A stretch of DNA of 64,000 bases from Pseudomonas pergaminensis (GCF_024112395.2 NZ_CP078013.2:1984001-2048000); one strand, 5' to 3'; counted from the first letter of the stretch, positions 43,402 through 53,035 are shown. Program-made: numbers and translations. The notes: a model not told the origin generated them from the sequence alone.

Positions 43402-44406
43402 TTATTGACCGGAGTAGATCTGGTCAAACACCCCACCATCATTGAAGTGGGTCTTCTGCACGGTACGCCAGTCACCAAAGGTCTTCTCTACCGACAGGAA
43501 GTCGACTTTCGGGAAGCGGTCGGTGTACTTGGCCAGCACTTTCGGGTCACGTGGACGCAGGTAGTTGTTGGCGGCGATTTCCTGGCCTTCCGGCGACCAC
43601 AGGTATTTCAGGTAGTCCTCGGCGGCCACGCGGGTGCCTTTCTTCTCGACCACTTTGTCGACCACCGACACCGGCGGCTCGGCTTCGGCGGAGACGCTTG
43701 GGTAGATCACTTCGAACTGATCACGGCCGAATTCACGGGCGATCATCTCGGCTTCGTTCTCGAAGGTCACCAGCACGTCGCCAATCTGGTTGGTCATGAA
43801 GGTCGTGGTGGCGGCACGGCCGCCGGTGTCCAGCACCGGTGCCTGTTTGAACAACTTGCCGACAAAGGCCTTGGCCTTGTTTTCGTCGCCGCCGTTCTTC
43901 AGCACATAGCCCCAGGCCGACAGGTAGGTGTAGCGCCCATTACCCGAGGTTTTCGGGTTGGGCACGATCACCTGCACGCCGTCTTTCAACAGATCCGGCC
44001 AGTCTTTCAGTGCTTTCGGGTTGCCTTTGCGCACGATGAATACGGTGGCGGAGGTGAACGGTGCGCTGTTGTTCGGCAGGCGGGTGACCCAGTTGTCCGG
44101 CACCAGTTTGCCGTTGTCGACCAACGCGTTGATGTCGGTGGCCATGTTCATGGTGATCACGTCAGCCGGCAGACCGTCGATCACCGAGCGCGCTTGTTTG
44201 CTGGAGCCGCCGAAGGACATCTGCAGGGTCAGTTTGTCGTTCGGGTGCTCGGCTTCCCAGTGTTTCTGGAAGGCGGCGTTGTAGTCCTTGTAGAAGTCGC
44301 GCATCACGTCATAGGAGACGTTGAGCAGTGTGACGGGGGCGGCCTGGACGGCGCCCGCCAGGGCAAGGCCGGCGGCCAGGAGGGAGGCGCTAACGAGTTT
44401 TTTCAC
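43402..44406 (-). CDS. sbp: Sulfate ABC transporter substrate-binding protein
   Basis: A 334-residue periplasmic sulfate-binding protein: signal peptide ending AGAVQAAP, then LLNVSYDVMRDFYKDYNAAF and FGGSSKQARSVIDGLPADVI, with the SKQAR sulfate loop, and IVPNPKTSGNGRYTYLSAWGY. It delivers sulfate (or thiosulfate) to CysTWA, whose genes are not in this window to its 3' side. Transcription comes from the 105-base region 44407-44511, where TATAGT on the minus strand may be a -10 element. Confidence 0.95.
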   Translation of the reverse strand: MKKLVSASLLAAGLALAGAVQAAPVTLLNVSYDVMRDFYKDYNAAFQKHWEAEHPNDKLTLQMSFGGSSKQARSVIDGLPADVITMNMATDINALVDNGKLVPDNWVTRLPNNSAPFTSATVFIVRKGNPKALKDWPDLLKDGVQVIVPNPKTSGNGRYTYLSAWGYVLKNGGDENKAKAFVGKLFKQAPVLDTGGRAATTTFMTNQIGDVLVTFENEAEMIAREFGRDQFEVIYPSVSAEAEPPVSVVDKVVEKKGTRVAAEDYLKYLWSPEGQEIAANNYLRPRDPKVLAKYTDRFPKVDFLSVEKTFGDWRTVQKTHFNDGGVFDQIYSGQ

Positions 44407-44511
44407 TGCTCATTCCTTGTTGTTCGAGAAGGTGGTCGATTGAGTAGGGGCAATTTGCCAGCGACTATAGCGGGCGCCGCATAGACGTTTAAAGATTAAA
44501 ACGTACTTTGC

Positions 44512-45336
44512 TTATTCCACTTTACGGAAAAGGTTACTCCCGCAGCGCGAGCAGAAGGCGGCATTCGGCTCATGGCTGTTCTTCTTGCACACTGGGCAGT
44601 CGGTTTGCAGCTGTTCGCCGCGCATGGCACTCGCCAGTTCAGCGGTGAAAATACCGGTGGGCACGGCAATGATCGAATAACCGGTGATCATCACCAGCGA
44701 CGAGATCACCTGGCCCAGCGGCGTCTTTGGCACGATGTCGCCAAAGCCCACGGTGGTCAGGGTCACGATGGCCCAGTAGATGCCCTTGGGAATGCTGGTA
44801 AAGCCATGCTCCGGGCCTTCGATCACGTACATCAAGGTGCCGAACACCGTGACCAGCGTGCACACGCTGACCAGGAACACCACGATCTTCTGCTTGCTGC
44901 CGCGCAGCGCCGCCATCAGGTAGTTGGCCTGCTTGAGGTACGGACTGAGCTTGAGCACGCGGAAGATCCGCAGCATCCGAATGATGCGGATAATCAGCAG
45001 GTACTGCGCGTCGCTGTAATACAGCGCAAGGATGCCGGGGACGATGGCAAGCAAATCCACCAGCCCATAAAAGCTGAAGGCATAGCGTAACGGCTTGGGC
45101 GAGCAATACAGGCGCAACCCGTATTCGATCAGGAAGATCAGCGTGAAGCCCCATTCGATATAGGCCAGCACATCGGCGTAGTTCTGGTGTATCTGGTCGA
45201 TGCTGTCGAGCATCACGATCACCAGGCTGGCGAGGATGATCAGCAGCAAGATGCCGTCAAAGCGCCGCCCGGCGACCGTGTCACTTTGAAAAACCATGAC
45301 GTAGAGCCGCTGGCGCCAGTCGTTGTTGCTGTCCAT
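44512..45336 (-). CDS. Voltage-gated potassium channel-type ion transporter with zinc-ribbon tail
   Basis: A 274-residue six-helix channel. The fourth helix carries spaced Arg residues (IIRIIRMLRIFRVLKLS), as in voltage sensors. The pore loop has the selectivity sequence TLTTVGFGDIVP near residue 198. The C-terminus after the last helix has CPVCKKNSHEPNAAFCSRCG, a four-Cys zinc-ribbon. It has the length and layout of KvAP-like bacterial channels. It seems monocistronic. Confidence 0.92.
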   Translation of the reverse strand: MDSNNDWRQRLYVMVFQSDTVAGRRFDGILLLIILASLVIVMLDSIDQIHQNYADVLAYIEWGFTLIFLIEYGLRLYCSPKPLRYAFSFYGLVDLLAIVPGILALYYSDAQYLLIIRIIRMLRIFRVLKLSPYLKQANYLMAALRGSKQKIVVFLVSVCTLVTVFGTLMYVIEGPEHGFTSIPKGIYWAIVTLTTVGFGDIVPKTPLGQVISSLVMITGYSIIAVPTGIFTAELASAMRGEQLQTDCPVCKKNSHEPNAAFCSRCGSNLFRKVE

Positions 45337-45367
45337 AAATCCCGCCTGAAACGAAGTTCGAGCAAGC

Positions 45368-46243
45368 CTAGGGGGATTCGAAGGGCCTGTCCATGCGGGG
45401 TTTCTGAAGCACGCGACCGCCTGCGCGCACCAGCCAGCAGGCGAGGATGAACGGTGCGGTCAATGCCGGCAGGTGCAGGGCGGCGAAGCCTGGGGTGAGA
45501 AGGATCGCCAGCAGGATGCCGAGCAGCGGCAACCAGGGGTGGCGACGCACCTGGCTCAGAGCCAGCGCCGCCAATGCCGGGTTGTAGCTGTGCAGGCCGA
45601 GCAGGGCGCTGGCGGGTTCTTGCAGCCACAGCGCTATCAGCACGCCGGCGGCGGAGCCGACCAAGGCCCATACGGCGGCGCGGCGGTTGGCCAGCCACAG
45701 GCCCAGTGCAATCAAGGCACCGGCCACTGGCTGGTCCAGCAGCATGATTTGCGCCAGCCCGATGAAGGGCGCGGTGAGCGTGGCCAGGGTGTCGGGTTCG
45801 CTCAGGCTAAAGGTGCTGTCAGGCACTGTGCCTATCAGCAACCAGCCGAGCAGGACAAACGGCGCGGTATAGGCCGGCAAGTCATCCGGCTGGCTGGCGT
45901 GCTTCAACCATTGCCGCGTGAGGATCGCACTCAAGCCGCCGCCCGCCAGGATCAGCGGCGGCAGCAAGGCCGACCAGGCGAAGTGCTGGCTGATCAACAA
46001 GCCCAGCAGCACGCCGTTGTAGCTATACAGCCCGGCCTGGCGCTCGGCCTTGGGATAGCCCCGGCGCTGGGCCGTGAGCAAGCCCGCGACGCCACCCAAC
46101 AAGGCGCCGCCGAGCAAGGTCGGCGCGCCGATCAGGATCGCCAGCAGGCACAGCAGGCCGCACAGCGGCTGGCGTTGCAGGAAGATCTGGCTGAAGCCGT
46201 TGAGCAGCGCTTCGGCCCAGTCGGGGCAGGTGGGGTTGTGCAT
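45368..46243 (-). CDS. Urea transporter
   Basis: A 291-residue protein of the UT family, a urea channel of about ten helices. The internal duplication of the family is visible: GLYSYNGVLLGL with LPAYTAPFVLLGW in the first half, and GLHSYNPALAALAL with LPALTAPFILACWLV in the second. It lies downstream of pykF on the same strand, separated by a REPIN. Urea is an end product of purine and allantoin breakdown, which also yields glyoxylate, so the link with the gcl cluster makes sense, though it is inferred. Confidence 0.93.
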   Translation of the reverse strand: MHNPTCPDWAEALLNGFSQIFLQRQPLCGLLCLLAILIGAPTLLGGALLGGVAGLLTAQRRGYPKAERQAGLYSYNGVLLGLLISQHFAWSALLPPLILAGGGLSAILTRQWLKHASQPDDLPAYTAPFVLLGWLLIGTVPDSTFSLSEPDTLATLTAPFIGLAQIMLLDQPVAGALIALGLWLANRRAAVWALVGSAAGVLIALWLQEPASALLGLHSYNPALAALALSQVRRHPWLPLLGILLAILLTPGFAALHLPALTAPFILACWLVRAGGRVLQKPRMDRPFESP

Positions 46244-46269
46244 GGTGGTTAGTCAGTGAGACTGAGTTG

Positions 46270-46351
46270 CCCCCATCGCAGGCAAGCCAGCTCCCACATT
46301 TGACTGTGTTCGCAGATCAAAATGTGGGAGCCGGGCTTGCCCGCGATGGGG
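46270..46351. repeat. REPIN, variant type
   Basis: CCCCATCGC-AGGCAAGCCAGCTCCCACA faces TGTGGGAGCCGGGCTTGCCCG-CGATGGGG. It is a different REP sequence type from the AGCGGGCTTGCTCGCG copies. It lies between pykF and the urea transporter gene. Confidence 0.85.
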
Positions 46352-46363
46352 CCCGAACAGGCG

Positions 46364-47779
46364 CTAGATCAACGTCTCTATACGCAAAGAGTTGGTCGAC
46401 CCCGGCTGCCCGAACGGCACCCCCGCCGTAATCACCAACGTATCCCCACGCTCCGCCATCCCCTGTGCCTGGGCAATCTCCAGTGCGGTGGAACACACCT
46501 CATCCACCTGGCGCAGCCGGTCATTGACCACCGAATGCACGCCCCACGCCACGCTCAAGCGCCGCGCCGTGGACAGGTTGGGCGTGAGGTTGAGGATCGG
46601 CGCTACCGGCCGCTCCCGCGCCGCGCGCAGGCTGGAGCTGCCGGACTCGCTGTAGTTCACCAGTACCGCCACCGGCAGGATGCTGCTGATGCGCCGGATC
46701 GCGCAGCTGATGGCGTCCGACACCGTGGCATCCGCCTTGGGCCGGCTGACATCCAGTTGGGTCTGGTAGTCCGGGCCATTTTCCACCTGGCGGATGATCT
46801 TGCTCATCATCTGCACGGCTTCCAGTGGGTATTCGCCGGAGGCGGTTTCCGCTGACAGCATCACCGCGTCGGCGCCTTCGGCCACGGCATTGGCGACATC
46901 GGTGACTTCGGCACGGGTCGGCGCCGGAGAGAAGCGCATGGACTCCAGCATCTGCGTCGCCACCACCACCGGTTTGCCCAGCTGGCGGCAGGTACTGATG
47001 ATGTCCTTCTGGATCTGCGGCACGCTCTCGGCCGGCACTTCCACGCCCAGGTCGCCTCTGGCCACCATGATTGCATCGCTCAGTTCGGCGATTTCCTGCA
47101 GGCGCTGCACGGCCGAGGGTTTCTCGATCTTGGCCATCAGGAAGGCCTTGTCGCCGATCAGCTCACGGGCTTCGCGGATATCTTCCGGGCGCTGCACGAA
47201 CGACAGTGCCACCCAGTCCACACCCAGTTCCAGGCCGAAGCTCAGGTCGCGCCGATCCTTGGCGGTCAGTGGGCTCAGTTCCAGCAGGGCTTGTGGAACG
47301 TTCACACCTTTGCGGTCCGACAATTCGCCGCCATTGAGCACGGTGGTGTCGATGGCGTCGGCATGTTTGGTGATCACCCGCAGGCGCAATTTGCCGTCGT
47401 CCAGCAGCAAGTCCATGCCGGGCTCAAGGGCCTGGATGATTTCCGGGTGGGGCAGGTTGACCCGGCGCTGATCGCCCGGGGTCGGGTCCAGGTCCAGGCG
47501 CAGGGCCTGGCCGCGCACCAACTGCACCTTGCCCTCGGCAAAACGCCCGACCCGCAGCTTCGGCCCTTGCAGGTCCATGAGGATGCCCAGCGGGTAATTC
47601 AACTGGCGCTCCACCTGGCGAATCCACTGGTAGCGTTGTGCATGGTCGGCGTGGTCGCCGTGGCTGAAGTTGAGCCGGAAGATATTCACCCCGGCTTCCA
47701 CCAGCTCGCGGATGTCATCGATACCGTCGGTAGCCGGGCCTAGGGTGGCGAGGATTTTGACCTTTTTGTCAGGCGTCAT
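46364..47779 (-). CDS. pykF: Pyruvate kinase
   Basis: A 471-residue pyruvate kinase (PEP + ADP to pyruvate + ATP). Signatures are KVKILATLGPATDG, VNIFRLNFSHGDH, the PK active-site segment LMAKIEKPSAVQRLQEI, MVARGDLGVEVP and VATQMLESM. ATG 47779 is used; it lies 11 bases inside the ttuD gene, so the two are coupled. As last enzyme of the gcl cluster it takes the phosphoglycerate made from glyoxylate, after enolase, to pyruvate. The symbol follows the order pykF-ttuD-glxR-hyi-gcl known in Pseudomonas. Confidence 0.95.
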   Translation of the reverse strand: MTPDKKVKILATLGPATDGIDDIRELVEAGVNIFRLNFSHGDHADHAQRYQWIRQVERQLNYPLGILMDLQGPKLRVGRFAEGKVQLVRGQALRLDLDPTPGDQRRVNLPHPEIIQALEPGMDLLLDDGKLRLRVITKHADAIDTTVLNGGELSDRKGVNVPQALLELSPLTAKDRRDLSFGLELGVDWVALSFVQRPEDIREARELIGDKAFLMAKIEKPSAVQRLQEIAELSDAIMVARGDLGVEVPAESVPQIQKDIISTCRQLGKPVVVATQMLESMRFSPAPTRAEVTDVANAVAEGADAVMLSAETASGEYPLEAVQMMSKIIRQVENGPDYQTQLDVSRPKADATVSDAISCAIRRISSILPVAVLVNYSESGSSSLRAARERPVAPILNLTPNLSTARRLSVAWGVHSVVNDRLRQVDEVCSTALEIAQAQGMAERGDTLVITAGVPFGQPGSTNSLRIETLI

Positions 47780-49049
47780 GTTTGGCAGTCTCAAGGATCA
47801 GGATGGCGCGAAAGTCGTTGACGTTGGTGCGTGTCGGCTCGGTGACGATCAAACCGTCGAGGGCGGCGAAATAGCCGTAGCCATTGTTGTTATCCAACTC
47901 GTCGCTGGCCGACAGGCCGAGGGCTTCGGCGCGCCGGTAACTGCACGGGGTCATGATCGCGCCGGCGTTGTCTTCCGAGCCGTCGATGCCGTCGGTGTCA
48001 CCGGCCAGGGCATACACGCCGGGCAGGCCCTTGAGGCTGTCGGTGAGGCTCAGCAGGAATTCCGCATTGCGCCCGCCACGGCCATTGCCGCGCACGGTCA
48101 CGGTGGTTTCGCCACCGGAGAGGATCACGCACGGCGCCGCCAGCGGCTGGCCGTGCTGGACGATCTGCCGGGCGATGCCGGCGTGCACCTTGGCCACGTC
48201 CCGCGCTTCGCCTTCGAGGTCGCCGAGGATCAACGGGCTGAACCCGGCCTGGCGGACTTTTACCGCCACCGCTTCGAGGGATTGCTGGGGGCGTGCGATC
48301 AGTTGAAAGTGGCTGCGCGAGAGCACTGGGTCGCCAGGCTTGACGGTTTCCGAGGCCGGGTTCTGCAACCAACTGCGTACCGCGGCGGGGATGTCGATGC
48401 CATACCGCTTGAGGATCGCCAGGGCCTGTTGCGAGGTGCTCGGGTCGCCGACCGTGGGGCCGGAGGCGATCACCGTGGGCTGGTCGCCCGGCACATCGGA
48501 AATCGCATAGGTGTACACCGTGGCCGGCCAGGCTGCTTTCGCCAGGCGGCCGCCCTTGATCGCCGAGAGGTGCTTGCGCACGCAATTCATCTCGCCAATG
48601 GTGGCGCCGGATTTGAGCAGGGCTTTGTTGATGGCCTGCTTGTCGGCCAGGGTGATGCCTTCGGCGGGCAGTGCCAGCAGTGCAGAGCCGCCGCCGGACA
48701 GCAGGAAGATCACACGGTCGTCTTCGCCAAGGTTGCTGATCAACGCCAACACGCGCTGGGCCACGGCCAGGCCAGCGGCGTCGGGCACCGGGTGGGCAGC
48801 TTCGACCACTTCGATTTTCTTGCACGGCGCGCCATGGCCGTAGCGGGTGACCACCAGGCCGGTGACTTCGCCCTGCCAGCAGTTTTCGACAACCAGGGCC
48901 ATGGCGGCGGCGGCCTTGCCGGCACCGATCACGATCACACGGCCACTGCGGTCGGCGGGCAGGTAGGGTTCGAGGACTTGCCGGGGGTGGGCGGCGTCGA
49001 TGGCTGTGGCAAACAGCTCGCGAAGCAGGTGTTGCGGATCGACCGACAT
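47769..49049 (-). CDS. ttuD: Glycerate 2-kinase / hydroxypyruvate reductase (MOFRL family)
   Basis: A 426-residue protein of the GckA/TtuD family. The N-terminal domain has VIGAGKAAAAMALVVE and LLSGGGSALL; the C-terminal MOFRL domain has VILSGGETTVTVRGNGRGGRNAEFLL in pieces and AGDTDGIDGSEDNAG. Members were named hydroxypyruvate reductase from tartrate pathways, but many are D-glycerate 2-kinases; given glxR upstream and pykF downstream, glycerate phosphorylation to 2-phosphoglycerate is the better guess. Confidence 0.92.
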   Translation of the reverse strand: MSVDPQHLLRELFATAIDAAHPRQVLEPYLPADRSGRVIVIGAGKAAAAMALVVENCWQGEVTGLVVTRYGHGAPCKKIEVVEAAHPVPDAAGLAVAQRVLALISNLGEDDRVIFLLSGGGSALLALPAEGITLADKQAINKALLKSGATIGEMNCVRKHLSAIKGGRLAKAAWPATVYTYAISDVPGDQPTVIASGPTVGDPSTSQQALAILKRYGIDIPAAVRSWLQNPASETVKPGDPVLSRSHFQLIARPQQSLEAVAVKVRQAGFSPLILGDLEGEARDVAKVHAGIARQIVQHGQPLAAPCVILSGGETTVTVRGNGRGGRNAEFLLSLTDSLKGLPGVYALAGDTDGIDGSEDNAGAIMTPCSYRRAEALGLSASDELDNNNGYGYFAALDGLIVTEPTRTNVNDFRAILILETAKHDA

Positions 49050-49114
49050 AAGCGGGCTCCCGGGGATTCTTGTTATTAGGGGTGCATCACGTTTCGGATC
49101 GGAATGCGATCAAA

Positions 49115-49204
49115 TGTGGGAGCGGGCTTGCTCGCGAATGCGGTCTGGCATCCAACATCCATGCTGACTGATCTACCGCTTTCGCGAGCAAGCCCGCTCG
49201 CACA
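49115..49204. repeat. REPIN between glxR and ttuD
   Basis: TGTGGGAGCGGGCTTGCTCGCGAA with its complement, ending GCTCGCACA (one base changed). It lies within a run of five same-strand pathway genes. Confidence 0.9.
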
Positions 49205-49238
49205 TTCGACCGCATTTCAAACGTAAGAGCGGTGTGGA

Positions 49239-50129
49239 TTACTTATCGCGAATCGAGAAATTCGCCATATGCTCCAGGCCTTTGATCAGCGCCGAATGGT
49301 CCCAGTTACCGCCGCCAATCGCCGTGCACGTACTGAACACCTGCTGGGTGCCGGCGGTGTTCGGCAGGTTGATCCCCAACTCCTTCGCACCGGCCAGGGC
49401 CAGGTTGAGGTCCTTCTGGTGCAGGTTGATACGAAAGCCCGGATCGAAGGTGCCCTTGATCATGCGCTCGCCATGCACTTCGAGGATTTTCGACGAAGCA
49501 AACCCACCCATCAGCGCTTCACGCACCTTGGCCGGGTCGGCGCCGTTCTTGGCGGCGAACAGCAACGCTTCGGCCACCGCCTGGATGTTCAGCGCCACGA
49601 TGATCTGGTTGGCGACCTTGGCGGTCTGGCCATCACCATTGCCGCCCACCAGGGTGATGTTCTTGCCCATGGCCTGGAACAGCGGCAAGGCGCGTTCAAA
49701 AGTCTGCGGCTCGCCGCCGATCATGATGCTCAGGGTGCCGGCCTTGGCGCCGACTTCACCACCGGACACCGGCGCATCCAGGTATTGCGCGCCGACCTCG
49801 TTGATCTTCGCCGCGAACGCCTTGGTGGCGGTGGGGGAGATCGAGCTCATGTCGATCACGACTTTGTTTGGCGACAGGCCTGCCGCCACGCCGTCTTTGC
49901 GGAACAGCACATCATCGACCTGTGGGGTGTCGGGCACCATCACAATGATGAACTCGGCTTCCTGCGCCACTTGCTGCGGGCTGGCCAGGGCCACGGCGCC
50001 AGCATCGATCAGGGCTTGCGGGGCCTTGCCGTGGTGTTCGGAGAGGAACAGTTGGTGACCTGCTTTCTGCAGGTTGGCGGCCATGGGTTGGCCCATGATG
50101 CCGGTGCCGATGAATCCGATTTTAGCCAT
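49239..50129 (-). CDS. glxR: 2-hydroxy-3-oxopropionate (tartronate semialdehyde) reductase
   Basis: A 296-residue beta-hydroxyacid dehydrogenase. It has the NAD-binding start KIGFIGTGIMGQPMAANL, the substrate loop DAPVSGGEVGAKAGTLSIM with the conserved Gly, and the catalytic Lys segment NGDGQTAKVANQIIVALN. It reduces tartronate semialdehyde, made by Gcl, to D-glycerate. ATG 50129 has GAGG eight bases upstream. REPINs lie on both sides. Confidence 0.95.
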   Translation of the reverse strand: MAKIGFIGTGIMGQPMAANLQKAGHQLFLSEHHGKAPQALIDAGAVALASPQQVAQEAEFIIVMVPDTPQVDDVLFRKDGVAAGLSPNKVVIDMSSISPTATKAFAAKINEVGAQYLDAPVSGGEVGAKAGTLSIMIGGEPQTFERALPLFQAMGKNITLVGGNGDGQTAKVANQIIVALNIQAVAEALLFAAKNGADPAKVREALMGGFASSKILEVHGERMIKGTFDPGFRINLHQKDLNLALAGAKELGINLPNTAGTQQVFSTCTAIGGGNWDHSALIKGLEHMANFSIRDK

Positions 50130-50194
50130 GATCAATTCCTCTTTTTATTCGATGGGCAGACCTGACCCGGTCTGCCAAACACAGGAGGTCTAAA

Positions 50195-50281
50195 TGTGGG
50201 AGCGGGCTTGCTCGCGAAGGTCTTTCATTCAACAGGTGCGTCGACTGATACACCGCTTTCGCGAGCAAGCCCGCTCCCACA
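50195..50281. repeat. REPIN between hyi and glxR
   Basis: TGTGGGAGCGGGCTTGCTCGCGAA and complement in inverted order; it fills most of the 172-base gap. Confidence 0.9.
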
Positions 50282-50301
50282 TAGGGGTTTTGGGGCGTTG
50301 G

Positions 50302-51084
50302 TTAGATGGCGTTATGGGTTTTGAGCCAGCCCAGACCCGCTTCGGTAGTGGTCAGCGGCTTGTATTCGCAGCCGACCCAACCCTGGTAACCGATGCGGTC
50401 CAGGTGTTCGAACAGGAAGCGGTAGTTGATCTCCCCGGTGCCCGGCTCGTTGCGGCCCGGGTTGTCGGCCAGCTGGATGTGGTTGATCTCTTCCAAGTGC
50501 GCGGCCATGGTTCGGGCCAGGTCGCCTTCCATGATTTGCATATGGTAGATGTCGTATTGCAGGAACAGGTTGTCGCTGCCGACCTGCTCGCGAATCGACA
50601 GGGCCTGCGCCGTGTTGTTCAGGTAGAAGCCTGGGATGTCGCGGGTGTTGATCGCTTCCATCACCAGCTTGATGCCCACCGCTTGCAGTTTTTCAGCGGC
50701 GTACTTGAGGTTGGCGACGAAGGTTTTTTCCAGGGTTTCGTCGTCAACGCCTTGTGGCCGGATGCCCGCCAGGCAGTTGATCTGGGTATTGCCCAGCACC
50801 TGGGCGTAGGCGATCGCCAGCTTGACCCCGGCACGGAATTCTTCGACCCGGTCCGGGTGGCACGCCAGGCCGCGTTCGCCCTTGGCCCAGTCACCGGCCG
50901 GCAGGTTGAACAGCACCTGGGTCAGGCCGTGGGCGTCGAGTTGTGCCTTGATTTCGGCAGAGCTGAATTCATACGGGAACAGGTACTCGACCCCTTGGAA
51001 GCCGGCATCGGCGGCCGCTTTGAAACGGGCAAGGAAGTCCTGTTCGGTAAACAGCATGGACAGGTTGGCGGCGAAACGCGGCAT
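50302..51084 (-). CDS. hyi: Hydroxypyruvate isomerase
   Basis: A 260-residue AP-endonuclease-2-like TIM barrel. It interconverts hydroxypyruvate and tartronate semialdehyde. Marks are PRFAANLSMLFTEQDFLARF, GVEYLFPYEF, the metal ligand segment LVMEAINTRDIPGFYL, and QYDIYHMQIMEGDLART. ATG 51084 gives the standard length; it lies ten bases after gcl. Confidence 0.95.
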   Translation of the reverse strand: MPRFAANLSMLFTEQDFLARFKAAADAGFQGVEYLFPYEFSSAEIKAQLDAHGLTQVLFNLPAGDWAKGERGLACHPDRVEEFRAGVKLAIAYAQVLGNTQINCLAGIRPQGVDDETLEKTFVANLKYAAEKLQAVGIKLVMEAINTRDIPGFYLNNTAQALSIREQVGSDNLFLQYDIYHMQIMEGDLARTMAAHLEEINHIQLADNPGRNEPGTGEINYRFLFEHLDRIGYQGWVGCEYKPLTTTEAGLGWLKTHNAI

Positions 51085-51094
51085 AAGGTTCTCC

Positions 51095-52870
51095 TTAATC
51101 GAGCAGGGAAATGGCAGTCGGCGCATCGTTGCCGACCAGGGCCAGATCTTCGAATTCGTTGACGGCGTTGATCTCGGTGCCCATGGAAATGTTGGTCACG
51201 CGTTCCAGAATAATCTCAACGATCACCGGAACCTTGAATTCTTCGATCATTTCCTCGGCGCGGCGCAGGGCCGGCGCGATCTGGCTTGGCTCGAACACAC
51301 GCAGGGCCTTGCAACCCAGGCCTTCGGCGACGGCGACGTGGTCTACGCCATAGCCGTTGAGTTCCGGCGCGTTGAGGTTGTCGAAAGACAGCTGCACGCA
51401 GTAGTCCATTTCAAACCCGCGCTGGGCCTGGCGGATCAAGCCCAAGTAGGAGTTGTTCACCACCACGTGGATGTACGGCAGCTTGAATTGCGCACCCACG
51501 GCCAGTTCTTCGATCATGAACTGGAAGTCGTAGTCACCCGACAGCGCCACCACCTTGCGGCTCGGGTCGGCCTTGACCACGCCGAGGGCGGCGGGGATGG
51601 TCCAGCCCAACGGTCCGGCCTGGCCGCAGTTGATCCAGTGACGTGGCTTGTACACATGCAGGAATTGCGCGCCGGCAATCTGCGACAGACCGATTGTGCT
51701 GACGTAGCAGGTGTCTTTGCCAAACACCTGGTTCATTTCTTCATAAACGCGCTGTGGCTTGACCGGCACGTTGTCGAAATGGGTCTTGCGGTGCAGGGTG
51801 GCTTTGCGCTGCTGGCAGTCATTGAGCCAGGCGCTGCGGTCCTTGAGCTTGCCGGCGGCTTTCCACTCGCGGGCCACTTCAATAAACATCGTCAGCGCGG
51901 AACCGGCGTCGGAGACGATGCCCAGGTCAGGGGTAAATACGCGGCCAATCTGCGTCGGCTCGATATCGACGTGAATGAACGTGCGGCCCTCGGTGTAGAC
52001 CTCGACCGAACCGGTATGACGGTTGGCCCAGCGGTTGCCGATGCCCAGCACCACGTCTGACTTGAGCAGCGTGGCGTTGCCATAACGGTGGGAGGTTTGC
52101 AGGCCGACCATGCCCACCATTTGCGGGTGATCGTCCGGGATGGTGCCCCAGCCCATCAGGGTCGGGATAACCGGGATGCCGGTGAGTTCCGCGAATTCAA
52201 CCAGCAGCTCGCTGGCGTCGGCGTTGATCACGCCACCACCGCTGACCAGCAGTGGGCGTTCGGCCTGGTCCAGCAGGGCCAGGGCCTTCTCGACCTGGAT
52301 GCGCGTTGCCAAAGGCTTGGCCAGGGGCAGCGGCTGGTAGGCGTCGATGTCGAATTCGATCTCGGCCATCTGCACGTCGAACGGCAGGTCGATCAGCACC
52401 GGGCCTGGGCGGCCGGAGCGCATTTCGTAGAAGGCTTTCTGGAAGGCGTAGGGCACCTGGCCCGGCTCCAGGACGGTGGTCGCCCACTTGGTCACCGGCT
52501 TGACGATGCTGGTGATGTCCACGGCCTGGAAGTCTTCCTTGTGCATCCGGGCGCGGGGGGCCTGCCCGGTAATGCACAGGATCGGGATCGAGTCGGCCGA
52601 GGCACTGTACAGGCCGGTGACCATGTCGGTGCCGGCCGGGCCCGAGGTGCCGATGCACACGCCGATATTGCCGGCCTTGGTGCGGGTGTAGCCCTCGGCC
52701 ATATGGGAGGCGCCTTCAACGTGGCGAGCAAGGACGTGATCGATGCCACCCACTTTCTGCAAGGCCGAGTACAGCGGGTTGATCGCGGCGCCTGGGATAC
52801 CGAAGGCGGTGTCTACGCCTTCACGGCGCATCACCAGGACTGCGGCTTCGATTGCTCTCATTTTGCTCAT
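51095..52870 (-). CDS. gcl: Glyoxylate carboligase (tartronate-semialdehyde synthase)
   Basis: A 591-residue ThDP enzyme that joins two glyoxylates with loss of CO2 to tartronate semialdehyde. It has the acetolactate-synthase layout: N-terminal ThDP domain ([15 protein letters not shown]), central domain, and C-terminal ThDP motif ([14 protein letters not shown] to [10 protein letters not shown]). The usual glutamate of ThDP enzymes is replaced by Val in this family, and the segment [11 protein letters not shown] is in keeping with that. ATG 52870 gives the family length. It leads the gcl-hyi-glxR-ttuD-pykF cluster. Confidence 0.96.
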   Translation of the reverse strand: MSKMRAIEAAVLVMRREGVDTAFGIPGAAINPLYSALQKVGGIDHVLARHVEGASHMAEGYTRTKAGNIGVCIGTSGPAGTDMVTGLYSASADSIPILCITGQAPRARMHKEDFQAVDITSIVKPVTKWATTVLEPGQVPYAFQKAFYEMRSGRPGPVLIDLPFDVQMAEIEFDIDAYQPLPLAKPLATRIQVEKALALLDQAERPLLVSGGGVINADASELLVEFAELTGIPVIPTLMGWGTIPDDHPQMVGMVGLQTSHRYGNATLLKSDVVLGIGNRWANRHTGSVEVYTEGRTFIHVDIEPTQIGRVFTPDLGIVSDAGSALTMFIEVAREWKAAGKLKDRSAWLNDCQQRKATLHRKTHFDNVPVKPQRVYEEMNQVFGKDTCYVSTIGLSQIAGAQFLHVYKPRHWINCGQAGPLGWTIPAALGVVKADPSRKVVALSGDYDFQFMIEELAVGAQFKLPYIHVVVNNSYLGLIRQAQRGFEMDYCVQLSFDNLNAPELNGYGVDHVAVAEGLGCKALRVFEPSQIAPALRRAEEMIEEFKVPVIVEIILERVTNISMGTEINAVNEFEDLALVGNDAPTAISLLD

Positions 52871-52897
52871 GATTTTGGTGCCTCTTGCGTTTTGTAA

Positions 52898-52907
52898 TTG
52901 TATACAA
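52898..52907. promoter_or_regulatory. TTGTATACAA operator, gcl side
   Basis: A perfect 10-bp palindrome 28 bases before the gcl ATG. The same ten bases recur at 53026. The form is that of GntR-family (FadR/FCD group) operators. Confidence 0.65.
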
Positions 52908-53025
52908 GTGGTGTCTGGCCAAAGTGTATTCACGGCGGGCGGCGCAGGTCAATGCATTTTCTAATCTGGCCTTTGCGTTCGTCGGAAGCACTTTTTTCGA
53001 CGTGTGGAGCCTTTGTGCGAAAATA

Positions 53026-53035
53026 TTGTATACAA
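53026..53035. promoter_or_regulatory. TTGTATACAA operator, glcG-like side
   Basis: Second perfect copy, 91 bases before the divergent GlcG/HbpS-like ATG and 118 bases from the first. It may be shared control of both transcripts, possibly by looping. No GntR gene is in the window. Confidence 0.65.
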
